64,000 nt of DNA from an uncultured Eubacteriales bacterium (GTDB taxonomy: Bacteria > Bacillota > Clostridia > Lachnospirales > Lachnospiraceae), in NCBI GenBank assembly GCA_949294665.1, contig CASFID010000065.1, positions 45,091 through 109,090 on the forward strand. Reading direction: 5' to 3'. Positions 1 through 7,720 of the stretch are shown in pieces (position 1 is the stretch's first letter; each line of letters starts with the position of its first letter). A program made the translations under genes and the position numbers. Under the pieces are notes generated by a model that was not told the origin of the DNA, did no database searches, and saw only the letters and a program-made list of their open reading frames with translations.

Positions 1-3000
1 ACGGACAAGATACTTGCCATAGCGCAGGTCGCTCATCTGGTACACGCCACCGCCAAGCTCCGCCATTTCTCCGAGCAACTCGTCGCCATCGTCCAGTTTT
101 CCGTCTCCGTTCTTGTCGGCATAGACTTCAAAGACCGCACCCGTCAGCTTGTTGTCGGGATAGTCTTCGTCCACCTTTGTCAGTTCGATGCTGCCCGTGA
201 TGAACTCGTTGACAAGCTCGACCTCCACAACTTCGTCCACGCTTCCAATGGTCACGGGGATTTCCTCATCGGAGAGTACAAAACCTGTCGGGCTTTCGAT
301 CTCACGGATAATCCAAGTCCCGTAAGGCACTTTCTCAAAAGAAAAACTACCGTCATCTGCTGATGTGGTAGTCTGGATCGCTGTTTCGGCTGTAAATTCC
401 TCCGTACCTGTCTTAAAGATACCGATGAGCGCACCGCCTAAAGCGTTCCCGTCCTCATCGTACTTCTTACCACTGACTGAGCCATAGATCAGCTCGTTTT
501 CAATGGCTTCTCCCTCGTTGGCAGTGATGGACACCAGTGCGGTTTCCTGACCTGCGTACTCAAAGACAACAGGGTATTTGGTATCGTCTTTCAGATAAGC
601 GGAGTTCGTGCTGATTTCCTGCACATAGTAGCTGCCCATCGGCAGGTCGCTGATGGCTTTCCCGTGACCGTTCTCGTCAAGAGTAATGACCTCAATCAGA
701 CCGTCAGCGGGAATTGTAGTACCGTCGGCGGCTGTCAGTTCCTCCGCAGCGTAAAGCCCAAAGGAAACATCAAAGATTTCCCCGTTATTGCCTACGCCAT
801 AGGCTTCGTCCACCTCAAGGCTTTTGATGAGGTCGATTTCCACCTTCTGTCTCTCATTGTAGAAGCTCGTAGAAGTTTCTGTGACCGCAACCTCCTGACC
901 TGCGTACACAAGCTCCACGGTATGCGTTTCCTCATTCAGCACCATTCCATACGGGGCTTTGGTTTCCCTGACTTCATATCTGCCAAGATACAGCTCCTTG
1001 CTCTTTGCTGTACCGTCCGCATCTGCGGTAATCGTGTCCACGACTTCGCCTTTAGAAGCCCTGAGTGTCCCGTCCAGAGTATAGATGTCCTCGGCTGCGG
1101 TAATCTCATAGACAGCTCCCTCAAGCCCACTGGCGGAAAAGATTGGCTGATACAGCCCCTTATCGCCTGACACGGTTGAGAATACCTCGCCCGTCTTTTC
1201 CACGGTAATCGTGCCTTTCTGCGCCACATTTTCCCGTACCACTTCAATAACTGTGATGCCGCTTTCCTCAGCGGAGTCCTCCTGCACCACATCAAAATAG
1301 ACTGGCTCGTAGTTCAGCACATATCCATACGGAGCCTGCACCTCTACAAGAGAATATCCCTTCCCGTATTCAAGGGTCTGGGGCGTGATAAGGTCACCGT
1401 CCGCTGTGGTATAGAAAGTGTCAATGGTCGTCACTTCGGGGTAGGTGTAGGTCATCGTCACAAGCTCGCCATTGGGGTCATAAATCTGGAAGCCTGCCCC
1501 GGCATAGGGGATGGTGTTGCCCGTTTCGGCGTCCTTTTTCACAATCTTGATATAGCTTTCAAAGTTGGCGTTATTGATCAGATAGCGGTAGGTCTGACCG
1601 TCAGAATTGATAAACACATCAAATGGTTTCATCAGCTCACGACCTTCCCATCCAGAAGTCTGCTTCACGGTATAGATACCGTAAGGCAGGTCTTTCGTCT
1701 GGGCAAAACCATTCTCGTCGCAGGTCAGGATGTCACGCTCGCTTTCCTTTGCGTCCCCATAGCTGCCTGCGGATTTCAAAAAGACTTCAAAAACTGCGCC
1801 TTCTTCGGGTGTCTCAATCTGGGTTTCCCCGTCATCCGTGTGCTTGATGACAGCGATATTGCCCTTGATGACCTGCTCATTCACATCATTTTTCGTGGTA
1901 TTCCGTTCCACCGTGTAAAGCTCCGGCTCTGCGCCCACATGGTGGATCGTCTCATCGAGCAAATATCCCTCGGACGGGCTGATTTCACGGATGCTCCAGT
2001 CGTCGCCGCACACATAATAGTCGGTGGTAAACTGCCCGTTCTCGTCCGTGGTGTAGGTGTCAATCAGTTCCTCGCCTTTATAAATACCGTAAACTGCGCC
2101 CGCAAGGGAAGCGTCGCCCTGCGGCGTTCCCGTTTCCGCATCGGTCTTTGTCACGGTCACATTGAATTTCTTGAGGATGTTGGTAAAGCTGCGCTCCGTG
2201 ACCTTGTTCCACTCAATGGGTGCGGTCTGGGATGCGGGAACGACATAGCGGACAGCGGTATCCACTTCCTCAAGGACATACGGGGTGTTGCCGCTGATGA
2301 GGACATTCTCAAATCTTGCGACTCCATCCGCATCGGTCACAGCGTACTCATCCACCGCAAGCCCGCTTAAGGAGGTCCCGTACAGATGGAAGGTCACGCC
2401 TTCCACAAGACTGTCCTCGGAAGTCTTTACCACCTCAAGGCTGCCACGCTTCAAGGTGTTATTGAAGTTGACCGTGGTGGTCTTGCCGCCGATGAGCGTG
2501 ATGGTCTGGGTTTCCTGCGGCTCATATTTGTCGATGGACTGCTCCGTCACGGTGTAAGTGCCGGGGAATAATCCCTCTACGGTAATGTTGCCATTCTCGT
2601 CCGTGGTAACGGTCTTGTTAAAGTTCTTTTCGCCTTTGATGACAAAGGAGATGCCCGCAACCACGCCATCCTCGGAAGTCTTTTTCAGGGCAATCGTGCC
2701 AGTGGGCGTCTCCACATTCAGGTATGCCCGCACAGCGTCGGCATTTTCCACGCCCGTGACTACATCCTGCAGGTTAGGGTCGCCATAGGCGATCATCTTT
2801 GCGCTGCTGCTGACGGTCGGCACATTGCTCCTTGTGGCAGTAATGCGTACCGACCCGTCAAAGGCGGTTTCCGATGTGATAATGAGCTGATTGCCGGACT
2901 TCGCCACGCTTACCTTTCTGTCGGACGAAGCAAAGGAATACTCGGACAGTACACCGTTATTGTCGGTCAGGGTCAGCGTGTATTTCCCATCCTGATAGGA

Positions 3001-3636
3001 AAGCTCTTTTGTGATGTCATTTGCACCGCCCGACATAAAGCTCGGTATGGTGTTGTGCCTGCTCATCAGGGACACGATCTGGTTGTAGACCTCCACAGCA
3101 CCGCTGTTAGGATAGTTCGAGCCAAAGTGCAAGCTGTATGCTTTCTGGCTCGTCTGCTGATAAGAGCCGGTAGACTCCCTGCATCCCGTCACAAACTCCC
3201 AGATGAGGGTCTGGGTGGCAAGCCACTTTTCATCATCGCTGCCGGAAAGGTTGTTACGGTTGCCCTGATATCCATAGAGAAGGGCAAGCCCTACCGCTTT
3301 TTTCTGGTTGGCGGAGAGGGCGTTCCAAGTCTCGGATGAATTTTTCTTTAAGGTATTTCCCGTTCTTAACGGGACACCCGGCTGAATACAGAACGCATCA
3401 TCGCCATCCACATACATACGGTATTTATAATTTCCAGTGCCGCCTGCGGTGTATCCGTCAAAGACTGCACTGGAATTGTACCGCATCGCATTTCCGTTCC
3501 TGTCATAAGTGTGGGTAAAGGAAATCGTGCCTATATCTCCCGCAGCAAACGCCGTGGTCGCAGGCAGTACGGACAGCGTTGTGACCGCAGCCATCAGAAC
3601 AGCCGCAGCCCTTTTGAATAATTTAGGGAATTTCAT
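1..3636 (-). CDS. Thioester-domain, SpaA/Cna-B repeat surface adhesin (C-terminus outside window)
   Basis: Cell-surface protein of at least 1212 residues, open at the left edge. It begins with a signal peptide (residues 1-32, ending ATTAFAA). Next comes a thioester domain: Cys83 in the FCIQPG motif and Gln142 in TQTLIWEF are the expected Cys-Gln bond partners used to bind host surfaces covalently. From about residue 260 onward there is a run of Cna-B/SpaA modules, recognisable by repeated motifs such as KTSEDG, GTYTVTE, TDENG and ending in E-x-x-A/S-P-x-G-Y. These probably form isopeptide bonds and act as a stalk. A sortase motif would be expected beyond the edge. The ATG at 3636 has an AGGAGGTAAC site. 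It is the last gene of the ParA-ParB cluster and probably the element's adhesin for mating or host attachment. Confidence 0.85.
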   Translation of the reverse strand, partial: MKFPKLFKRAAAVLMAAVTTLSVLPATTAFAAGDIGTISFTHTYDRNGNAMRYNSSAVFDGYTAGGTGNYKYRMYVDGDDAFCIQPGVPLRTGNTLKKNSSETWNALSANQKKAVGLALLYGYQGNRNNLSGSDDEKWLATQTLIWEFVTGCRESTGSYQQTSQKAYSLHFGSNYPNSGAVEVYNQIVSLMSRHNTIPSFMSGGANDITKELSYQDGKYTLTLTDNNGVLSEYSFASSDRKVSVAKSGNQLIITSETAFDGSVRITATRSNVPTVSSSAKMIAYGDPNLQDVVTGVENADAVRAYLNVETPTGTIALKKTSEDGVVAGISFVIKGEKNFNKTVTTDENGNITVEGLFPGTYTVTEQSIDKYEPQETQTITLIGGKTTTVNFNNTLKRGSLEVVKTSEDSLVEGVTFHLYGTSLSGLAVDEYAVTDADGVARFENVLISGNTPYVLEEVDTAVRYVVPASQTAPIEWNKVTERSFTNILKKFNVTVTKTDAETGTPQGDASLAGAVYGIYKGEELIDTYTTDENGQFTTDYYVCGDDWSIREISPSEGYLLDETIHHVGAEPELYTVERNTTKNDVNEQVIKGNIAVIKHTDDGETQIETPEEGAVFEVFLKSAGSYGDAKESERDILTCDENGFAQTKDLPYGIYTVKQTSGWEGRELMKPFDVFINSDGQTYRYLINNANFESYIKIVKKDAETGNTIPYAGAGFQIYDPNGELVTMTYTYPEVTTIDTFYTTADGDLITPQTLEYGKGYSLVEVQAPYGYVLNYEPVYFDVVQEDSAEESGITVIEVVRENVAQKGTITVEKTGEVFSTVSGDKGLYQPIFSASGLEGAVYEITAAEDIYTLDGTLRASKGEVVDTITADADGTAKSKELYLGRYEVRETKAPYGMVLNEETHTVELVYAGQEVAVTETSTSFYNERQKVEIDLIKSLEVDEAYGVGNNGEIFDVSFGLYAAEELTAADGTTIPADGLIEVITLDENGHGKAISDLPMGSYYVQEISTNSAYLKDDTKYPVVFEYAGQETALVSITANEGEAIENELIYGSVSGKKYDEDGNALGGALIGIFKTGTEEFTAETAIQTTTSADDGSFSFEKVPYGTWIIREIESPTGFVLSDEEIPVTIGSVDEVVEVELVNEFITGSIELTKVDEDYPDNKLTGAVFEVYADKNGDGKLDDGDELLGEMAELGGGVYQMSDLRYGKYLVR

Positions 3637-3676
3637 AGTTACCTCCTGAGTTTGATTGAATGTGCCTTACTAACCG

Positions 3677-3700
3677 AGAAAAAGCCGCCTTATGGCAGCT
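3677..3700 (-). terminator. Rho-independent terminator between parB and the adhesin gene
   Basis: On the minus strand AGCTGCC-ATAA-GGCGGCT (one G-T pair) forms a tight hairpin followed by TTTTTC. It lies after the parB stop and upstream of the adhesin start, so it probably limits read-through into the adhesin gene. Confidence 0.6.
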
Positions 3701-3816
3701 CAATAGTTTTCTTTCTTCGGACAGTAACTGGCAGTAGTTAGGGGGAGAGGTGTGGAGAGGGGGAAGCGGAAAAAATGGCTATCCTCCAATGGACAGACCT
3801 CGCCCTCGGTGTGTGG

Positions 3817-4764
3817 CTATCGTTCACGGTCTTTGCTCCGCTGCAAGTGGCGGTTGTAAAACTCCAACGCCTTGACCACAAAGTCGGTTTCCTGCCCTTT
3901 GGGGACAGTCTTGGGGATGAGCTTGGTGATCCGTTCATCACGGAAAGCGGGCTTTTCCCTCTGGTTTGGCTTTTCCTCCTGCATGATGGACTGGATAACC
4001 TCATCTGTGAGCTTTCCGTCCTGCATAAATTTCTTCATCTTGATAGCCTGCGCCAGTGACGGGGTAGCGTCGTTGTATTCTATCGCTTCGAGCAGAGTGT
4101 ACTGCTGTTCCTCGGACAGATAGGAGATTTCCACCGCAGGGCGGAACGCAATCTGCCTTTCGTCAACCATTTGCAGGATTTCAGGAACAAGCTCGGTCAG
4201 ACGGATATAGCGGCGTATCTGGTCTTTACTTTCTCCGACAAGTTCGCCTAATTCCTCGTCTGAACGCCCTTTTGAAAAATTAGTCGCCACTGGCGACGCA
4301 TTTTCTTTCGGGGGTCTGCCTGCCTGACGCTTCATCGCTTCAAGCCGCATTTTGTAGGCAAAGGCTTTCTCACTTGGCAAGATTGTGGAGCGTTGCAGGT
4401 TGCTCTCTACCATAATGATGATTGCTTCATCACGGGTCAGCTCCTTGACCTCGCATTTCAAGGTTTCCAGTCCTGCAAGCTCACACGCCTTTTTGCGCCT
4501 GTGTCCGCTGATCAGCTCATACCGTCCGTCCTCCTTGAGCCGGACAGTCGCCGGGGTCATCACGCCATTGCGTTTGATACTCTCAACAAGCTGCTCCATA
4601 TCTTCATCCATTAAGACCTTAAACGGATGGTCTGGGAACTCGTCAATCTCCGATATGGGGATTTCCCGTATCTTGCTTAAGGCAGCCTCCGCACGGCTTT
4701 CGTCTGTTTCAAAGAGGTCATCGTAAGCGGTCAGCTCGATTTTGTTTTCTCTGCTTCTCGCCAA
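3817..4764 (-). CDS. parB: ParB/RepB/Spo0J-family partition protein
   Basis: DNA-binding partition protein of 315 residues. The N-terminal ParB nuclease-like fold is clear: IPISEIDEFPDHPF, then the box II-type motif YELISGHRRKKACELAGL (about residues 83-100) and the ESNLQR motif typical of CTP-binding ParB proteins. A helix-turn-helix region follows (SKDQIRRYIRLTELVP). The start is a TTG at 4764 with AAAGGAGG nine bases upstream; no ATG fits. It overlaps the end of parA by 47 bp, indicating coupled translation. In this setting it most likely stabilises the excised circular element or organises transfer. It could also act as an element regulator. Confidence 0.88.
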   Translation of the reverse strand: MARSRENKIELTAYDDLFETDESRAEAALSKIREIPISEIDEFPDHPFKVLMDEDMEQLVESIKRNGVMTPATVRLKEDGRYELISGHRRKKACELAGLETLKCEVKELTRDEAIIIMVESNLQRSTILPSEKAFAYKMRLEAMKRQAGRPPKENASPVATNFSKGRSDEELGELVGESKDQIRRYIRLTELVPEILQMVDERQIAFRPAVEISYLSEEQQYTLLEAIEYNDATPSLAQAIKMKKFMQDGKLTDEVIQSIMQEEKPNQREKPAFRDERITKLIPKTVPKGQETDFVVKALEFYNRHLQRSKDRER

Positions 4765-5545
4765 TCTCTACCACCTCCTTTGCGAATTGCTCATAGGCAG
4801 CGGCAACCTTGCCGCCTTTGTCATAGGCAAAAATACTCTTGCCTTCTGCGGTGGCTTCCACAGCACGGACGGAGTGGGGTATCTGGGTATCAAACACCCT
4901 GATTTTCTGTCCGTATGCACTCTTGACGGATGAGATGATGTCTTTGGAGATATTTGTCCGTGGCATGACCATCGTCATCAGGATACCGTCTATCCGCATT
5001 CTGGGGTTTATCTGCCGCCTGACCTTTGACACCGTGCGAAGCAACAGCTCCAGACCTTTTGCAGAAAGATAGTGGGGCTGCGTCGGGATAACCACGCTGT
5101 CAGCCGCCGCCAGAGAATTGATGGTTATCATTCCCAAACTCGGCATACAGTCGATCAGCACAAAGTCGTAATCCCTTTTGACCTCATTCACATAGGTTTT
5201 CAGGACACTCTCACGACTCAGGGCATTGATCAGCCTTACCTCCAGACCAGACAGCTCAATGTTGGACGGGATAAGATCAACGCCTTCCTTGTGATGGATA
5301 ATCCCCTGCGAGACATCAACTGTTTTATCGTCTATGATGTCCTGCATAACGGTGGAGAGGGTAAAGGGCAGGTCGTCAGGACGGTTATATCCCAACGCCA
5401 TTGTAAGGTTTGCCTGCGCATCGGCGTCGATGAGCAGCACCTTTTTCCCCTGCTGTGCCAGTCCCACGCCCAGATTGACCGCTGTGGTGGTCTTGCCGAC
5501 ACCGCCTTTCTGGTTTGTCAGAGCAATCACTTTGCAGTTTGACAT
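4718..5545 (-). CDS. parA: ParA/Soj-family partition ATPase
   Basis: ParA-type deviant Walker ATPase of 275 residues, partner of the adjacent ParB. The start at 5545 (MSNCKVIALTNQ) is chosen because AAAGGAGG lies eight bases upstream; an upstream in-frame ATG would add 39 non-conserved residues. The deviant Walker A motif KGGVGKTTTAVNLG is near the N-terminus, the Walker A' region is LIDADAQANLT and the Walker B-type segment is DFVLIDCMPSLGMITINSLAAAD. These match chromosome- and ICE-borne ParA proteins. It probably drives segregation of the excised element; a role in chromosome partition is less likely because the genes sit among element genes. Confidence 0.9.
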   Translation of the reverse strand: MSNCKVIALTNQKGGVGKTTTAVNLGVGLAQQGKKVLLIDADAQANLTMALGYNRPDDLPFTLSTVMQDIIDDKTVDVSQGIIHHKEGVDLIPSNIELSGLEVRLINALSRESVLKTYVNEVKRDYDFVLIDCMPSLGMITINSLAAADSVVIPTQPHYLSAKGLELLLRTVSKVRRQINPRMRIDGILMTMVMPRTNISKDIISSVKSAYGQKIRVFDTQIPHSVRAVEATAEGKSIFAYDKGGKVAAAYEQFAKEVVEIGEKQRKQNRADRLR

Positions 5546-5614
5546 AGATGCGTCCTCCTTTCGCATAAATTTAGCCACTTTGTCAGGGTGGCTATGTAAA
5601 GTTCCGCAGAACGC

Positions 5615-5647
5615 AAAAAAGCCGACTGGCTTTGATACCAATCGGCT
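5615..5647 (-). terminator. Rho-independent terminator upstream of parA
   Basis: Minus-strand stem AGCCGA-TTGG/CCAG-TCGGCT followed by TTTTTT, directly after the stop of the small gene at 5666. It separates the two small genes from parA. The 11-base word GGCTATGTAAA occurs just beside it and again about 55 bp away, so partial read-through control is possible. Confidence 0.6.
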
Positions 5648-5665
5648 ATGTAAAATCTTCAATAT

Positions 5666-6004
5666 TCAGTTGTTGACCTTTGCTGCAAGCAGCTCCCGTA
5701 TATCGTCTGTGTCCCATTTATCAGGGAACAATACCGCCATTATGCGGAAAGCGTCATACAGACCTGCGGTATATGCGTGGGTAGCATACTCAATATCTTG
5801 CTTGTCCCGGCACTCAAGCAGGCGGTTACAGACTTTCCGCTGTTCCTCCGTCAAATCCAACTGGAGATAGTGCATTTCCGCAATCCCCTTATTATCAGAG
5901 TCCTCCTGATAGGTTGCGTCTGCTTCCAACAGCGGTGTGATTGTCTTTTCCCTCAGTGTTTCCACAGCTACCTTGAACAGTTCTTTAAATTCTATGCCAT
6001 CCAT
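5666..6004 (-). CDS. Small conserved element protein of unknown function
   Basis: A soluble, acidic protein of 112 residues starting MDGIEFKEL. I do not recognise a function; it resembles short hypothetical proteins (DUF6809-like) found in conjugative elements of gut Firmicutes. The sequence is mostly helical and charged, with no membrane segment or signal peptide. The ATG at 6004 overlaps the TGA of the preceding gene (TGATG), so translation is coupled. GGGAGG lies at suitable distance inside the upstream gene; an ATG three bases earlier is possible. A terminator follows. Probably an accessory or regulatory gene of the element. Confidence 0.55.
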   Translation of the reverse strand: MDGIEFKELFKVAVETLREKTITPLLEADATYQEDSDNKGIAEMHYLQLDLTEEQRKVCNRLLECRDKQDIEYATHAYTAGLYDAFRIMAVLFPDKWDTDDIRELLAAKVNN

Positions 6005-6195
6005 CATACCCTCCCACAATCGTGTTGTACTTTGAGTTTTTTAAGCGGTGCGCCCATAACCTTAAAAATCAGTTCGTCAACGCAGTCCGCATATCTGCCT
6101 TGCGCAAGGAGTTGGTTTTTCAGTTCCACAAGGCTATGTAGCAGAATTGTCCTTTCGTGGCTATCCAGATAAATGTGGAATTTCTGTTCTCTCAT
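6004..6195 (-). CDS. Small element protein of unknown function (63 aa)
   Basis: A 63-residue protein beginning MREQKFHIYLDSHERT. The start at 6195 is preceded by GGAGGTGG at five to six bases, so the longer reading frame back to 6375, which runs into the AbiJ-like gene, is rejected. Similar short proteins occur beside partition genes of conjugative elements; no function is known to me. The sequence is amphipathic and helical (LLHSLVELKNQLLAQGR). It is translationally coupled to the next gene through TGATG. The 125 bp between it and the AbiJ-like gene probably hold its promoter. Confidence 0.6.
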   Translation of the reverse strand: MREQKFHIYLDSHERTILLHSLVELKNQLLAQGRYADCVDELIFKVMGAPLKKLKVQHDCGRV

Positions 6196-6320
6196 ACGAG
6201 CCACCTCCGTTTCTTCACTTTCATTATATGTGGGAACGGAAAGCAGCTCAAATGTGCAATCTTGGTAAGAAGTTCCCTCTAATATTTTCAAAGCTGCTTT
6301 ATTACAAGAAACTAAATCTA

Positions 6321-7619
6321 TTATAAACTTCCTCCATCCAAATACTGAATAGCTGTCGAAACCAATGCTAAACATCGTTTGTAAAAATACTTATAATGCC
6401 TTTTATCCTGAATATCTGTTTTTGTCGTTTCATGATGCCTAATTCTAAAATTATTACCAAGCAAAGTAAGCTCATGAAACTCTTTCCCAAATAAATCTAT
6501 AAATGGCTGTTGATTATTGCTCATATCCATTACAATTTTATTCGCAGACTTCTTTTTATCTATGGTTGGAGAGCAGTAATATGTCTTTAATCTCTCAAAA
6601 GCATCCCAAAGTTTTTCTACCGCTATTTGCAAATTATTCTCATCATAGTATTTTGTTGCTTCTTGCAACAATTCTTTTAATCCTGCTTCTTGAACAGACA
6701 AAAGTGAGTTTTTACTCATCTGAATATCAATTACATTAGAAATCTTTCCACTTTCAAGTTTTAGAGGCAATTCATTTAATCTCAATATTGAATTTATTTG
6801 ACTTTCAAAATCATCAGAACTTCTATGCCTATAAAAAAACTCTATTGCATCCAAAACACAAAACGGAGAATTAGCCAGAATAAAATCGTGCAAATCAGCA
6901 GTTTCAATGTATTCGTTCTTGGAATTATAGCATTTTGGTATATAAAACTGCCTTATATCATCAAAAACATCTACTGCTACTGTAGTATTATAGTTCCATC
7001 CCGTCTCAGTAGTTGCTTGATATTCAATATTATTTCGTTCCAAAAACTGATAAATCTGATTTCTGGCTTTTTTCTTTATGGATAATGTTATCTTTTTTTC
7101 TTTTATTTCTTTTGCATGACGTTGAGAATATGGAATAAACAAAGCGTTTTCTTCTTTCTGATATACTCTCCATCCATAAACATCTCGATTAGATACCTTA
7201 TTAGCAGGATAAAGTTCATATCCATCATTTTGCAATAGCCTATTGATCTCTGCCAAAAATTCTTTCCAGTAACCCTTTTCATATCTAACAGCAGGATGAA
7301 ATACTTCACAAAGAAATTTCAGATATATCTCATCTTCGCCATTCTGTAAACCAAACCGTTCATCTTCAAAAACCCAACAATACGGATAATCATCGTTGTT
7401 AACTGTATGTTGCCATATATCCTGCTCTGCATTTTCATATCTCGAATCAGTGCTTGGCATATTCCCTAAATCATACATCCTTTTAAGAAAAGCTATTTCT
7501 TCAATCCTACCAAAATAATGATAAATAACTGTCTTAGTATCAAAAAATTCATTTATTTCCAATCCATTTCGGAATAAGTCCAAAATATCTCGCTTCGTTA
7601 TCTCCGTAATTCGTTTCAT
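6321..7619 (-). CDS. AbiJ-like putative abortive-infection (phage defence) protein
   Basis: A 432-residue protein. The N-terminal segment (about residues 1-150) contains YFGRIEEIAFLKRMYDL, TDSRYENAEQDIWQHTVNN and a VFEDERF stretch, which resembles AbiJ N-terminal domains. The C-terminal third (about 310-430) is helical and ends with FRIRHHETTK before a conserved helix, resembling the HEPN-type C-terminal domain of abortive-infection proteins; the R-x3-H pattern could be the RNase centre. By family analogy it would arrest or kill phage-infected cells. The start at 7619 has GGGAGG upstream and is preferred over one eight codons earlier. Base use is much richer in A and T than its neighbours (Lys, Asn and Ile codons), suggesting separate acquisition. 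It is the outermost gene of the element, next to the rlmD junction. Confidence 0.55.
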   Translation of the reverse strand: MKRITEITKRDILDLFRNGLEINEFFDTKTVIYHYFGRIEEIAFLKRMYDLGNMPSTDSRYENAEQDIWQHTVNNDDYPYCWVFEDERFGLQNGEDEIYLKFLCEVFHPAVRYEKGYWKEFLAEINRLLQNDGYELYPANKVSNRDVYGWRVYQKEENALFIPYSQRHAKEIKEKKITLSIKKKARNQIYQFLERNNIEYQATTETGWNYNTTVAVDVFDDIRQFYIPKCYNSKNEYIETADLHDFILANSPFCVLDAIEFFYRHRSSDDFESQINSILRLNELPLKLESGKISNVIDIQMSKNSLLSVQEAGLKELLQEATKYYDENNLQIAVEKLWDAFERLKTYYCSPTIDKKKSANKIVMDMSNNQQPFIDLFGKEFHELTLLGNNFRIRHHETTKTDIQDKRHYKYFYKRCLALVSTAIQYLDGGSL

Positions 7620-7720
7620 CTTTTCCTCCCATTGCAATTCCATTTAAATGTATCTATCTTACTCCCATAAAATTTCTACGAAAAGAGCATACCACGATTA
7701 CTAATGGTATGCTCGCAATT

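Noticed and set aside
6196-6375. Extension of the 63-residue element protein to 123 residues
   Set aside because: It would overlap the AbiJ-like gene, lacks a ribosome site, and the internal ATG at 6195 has GGAGGTGG.
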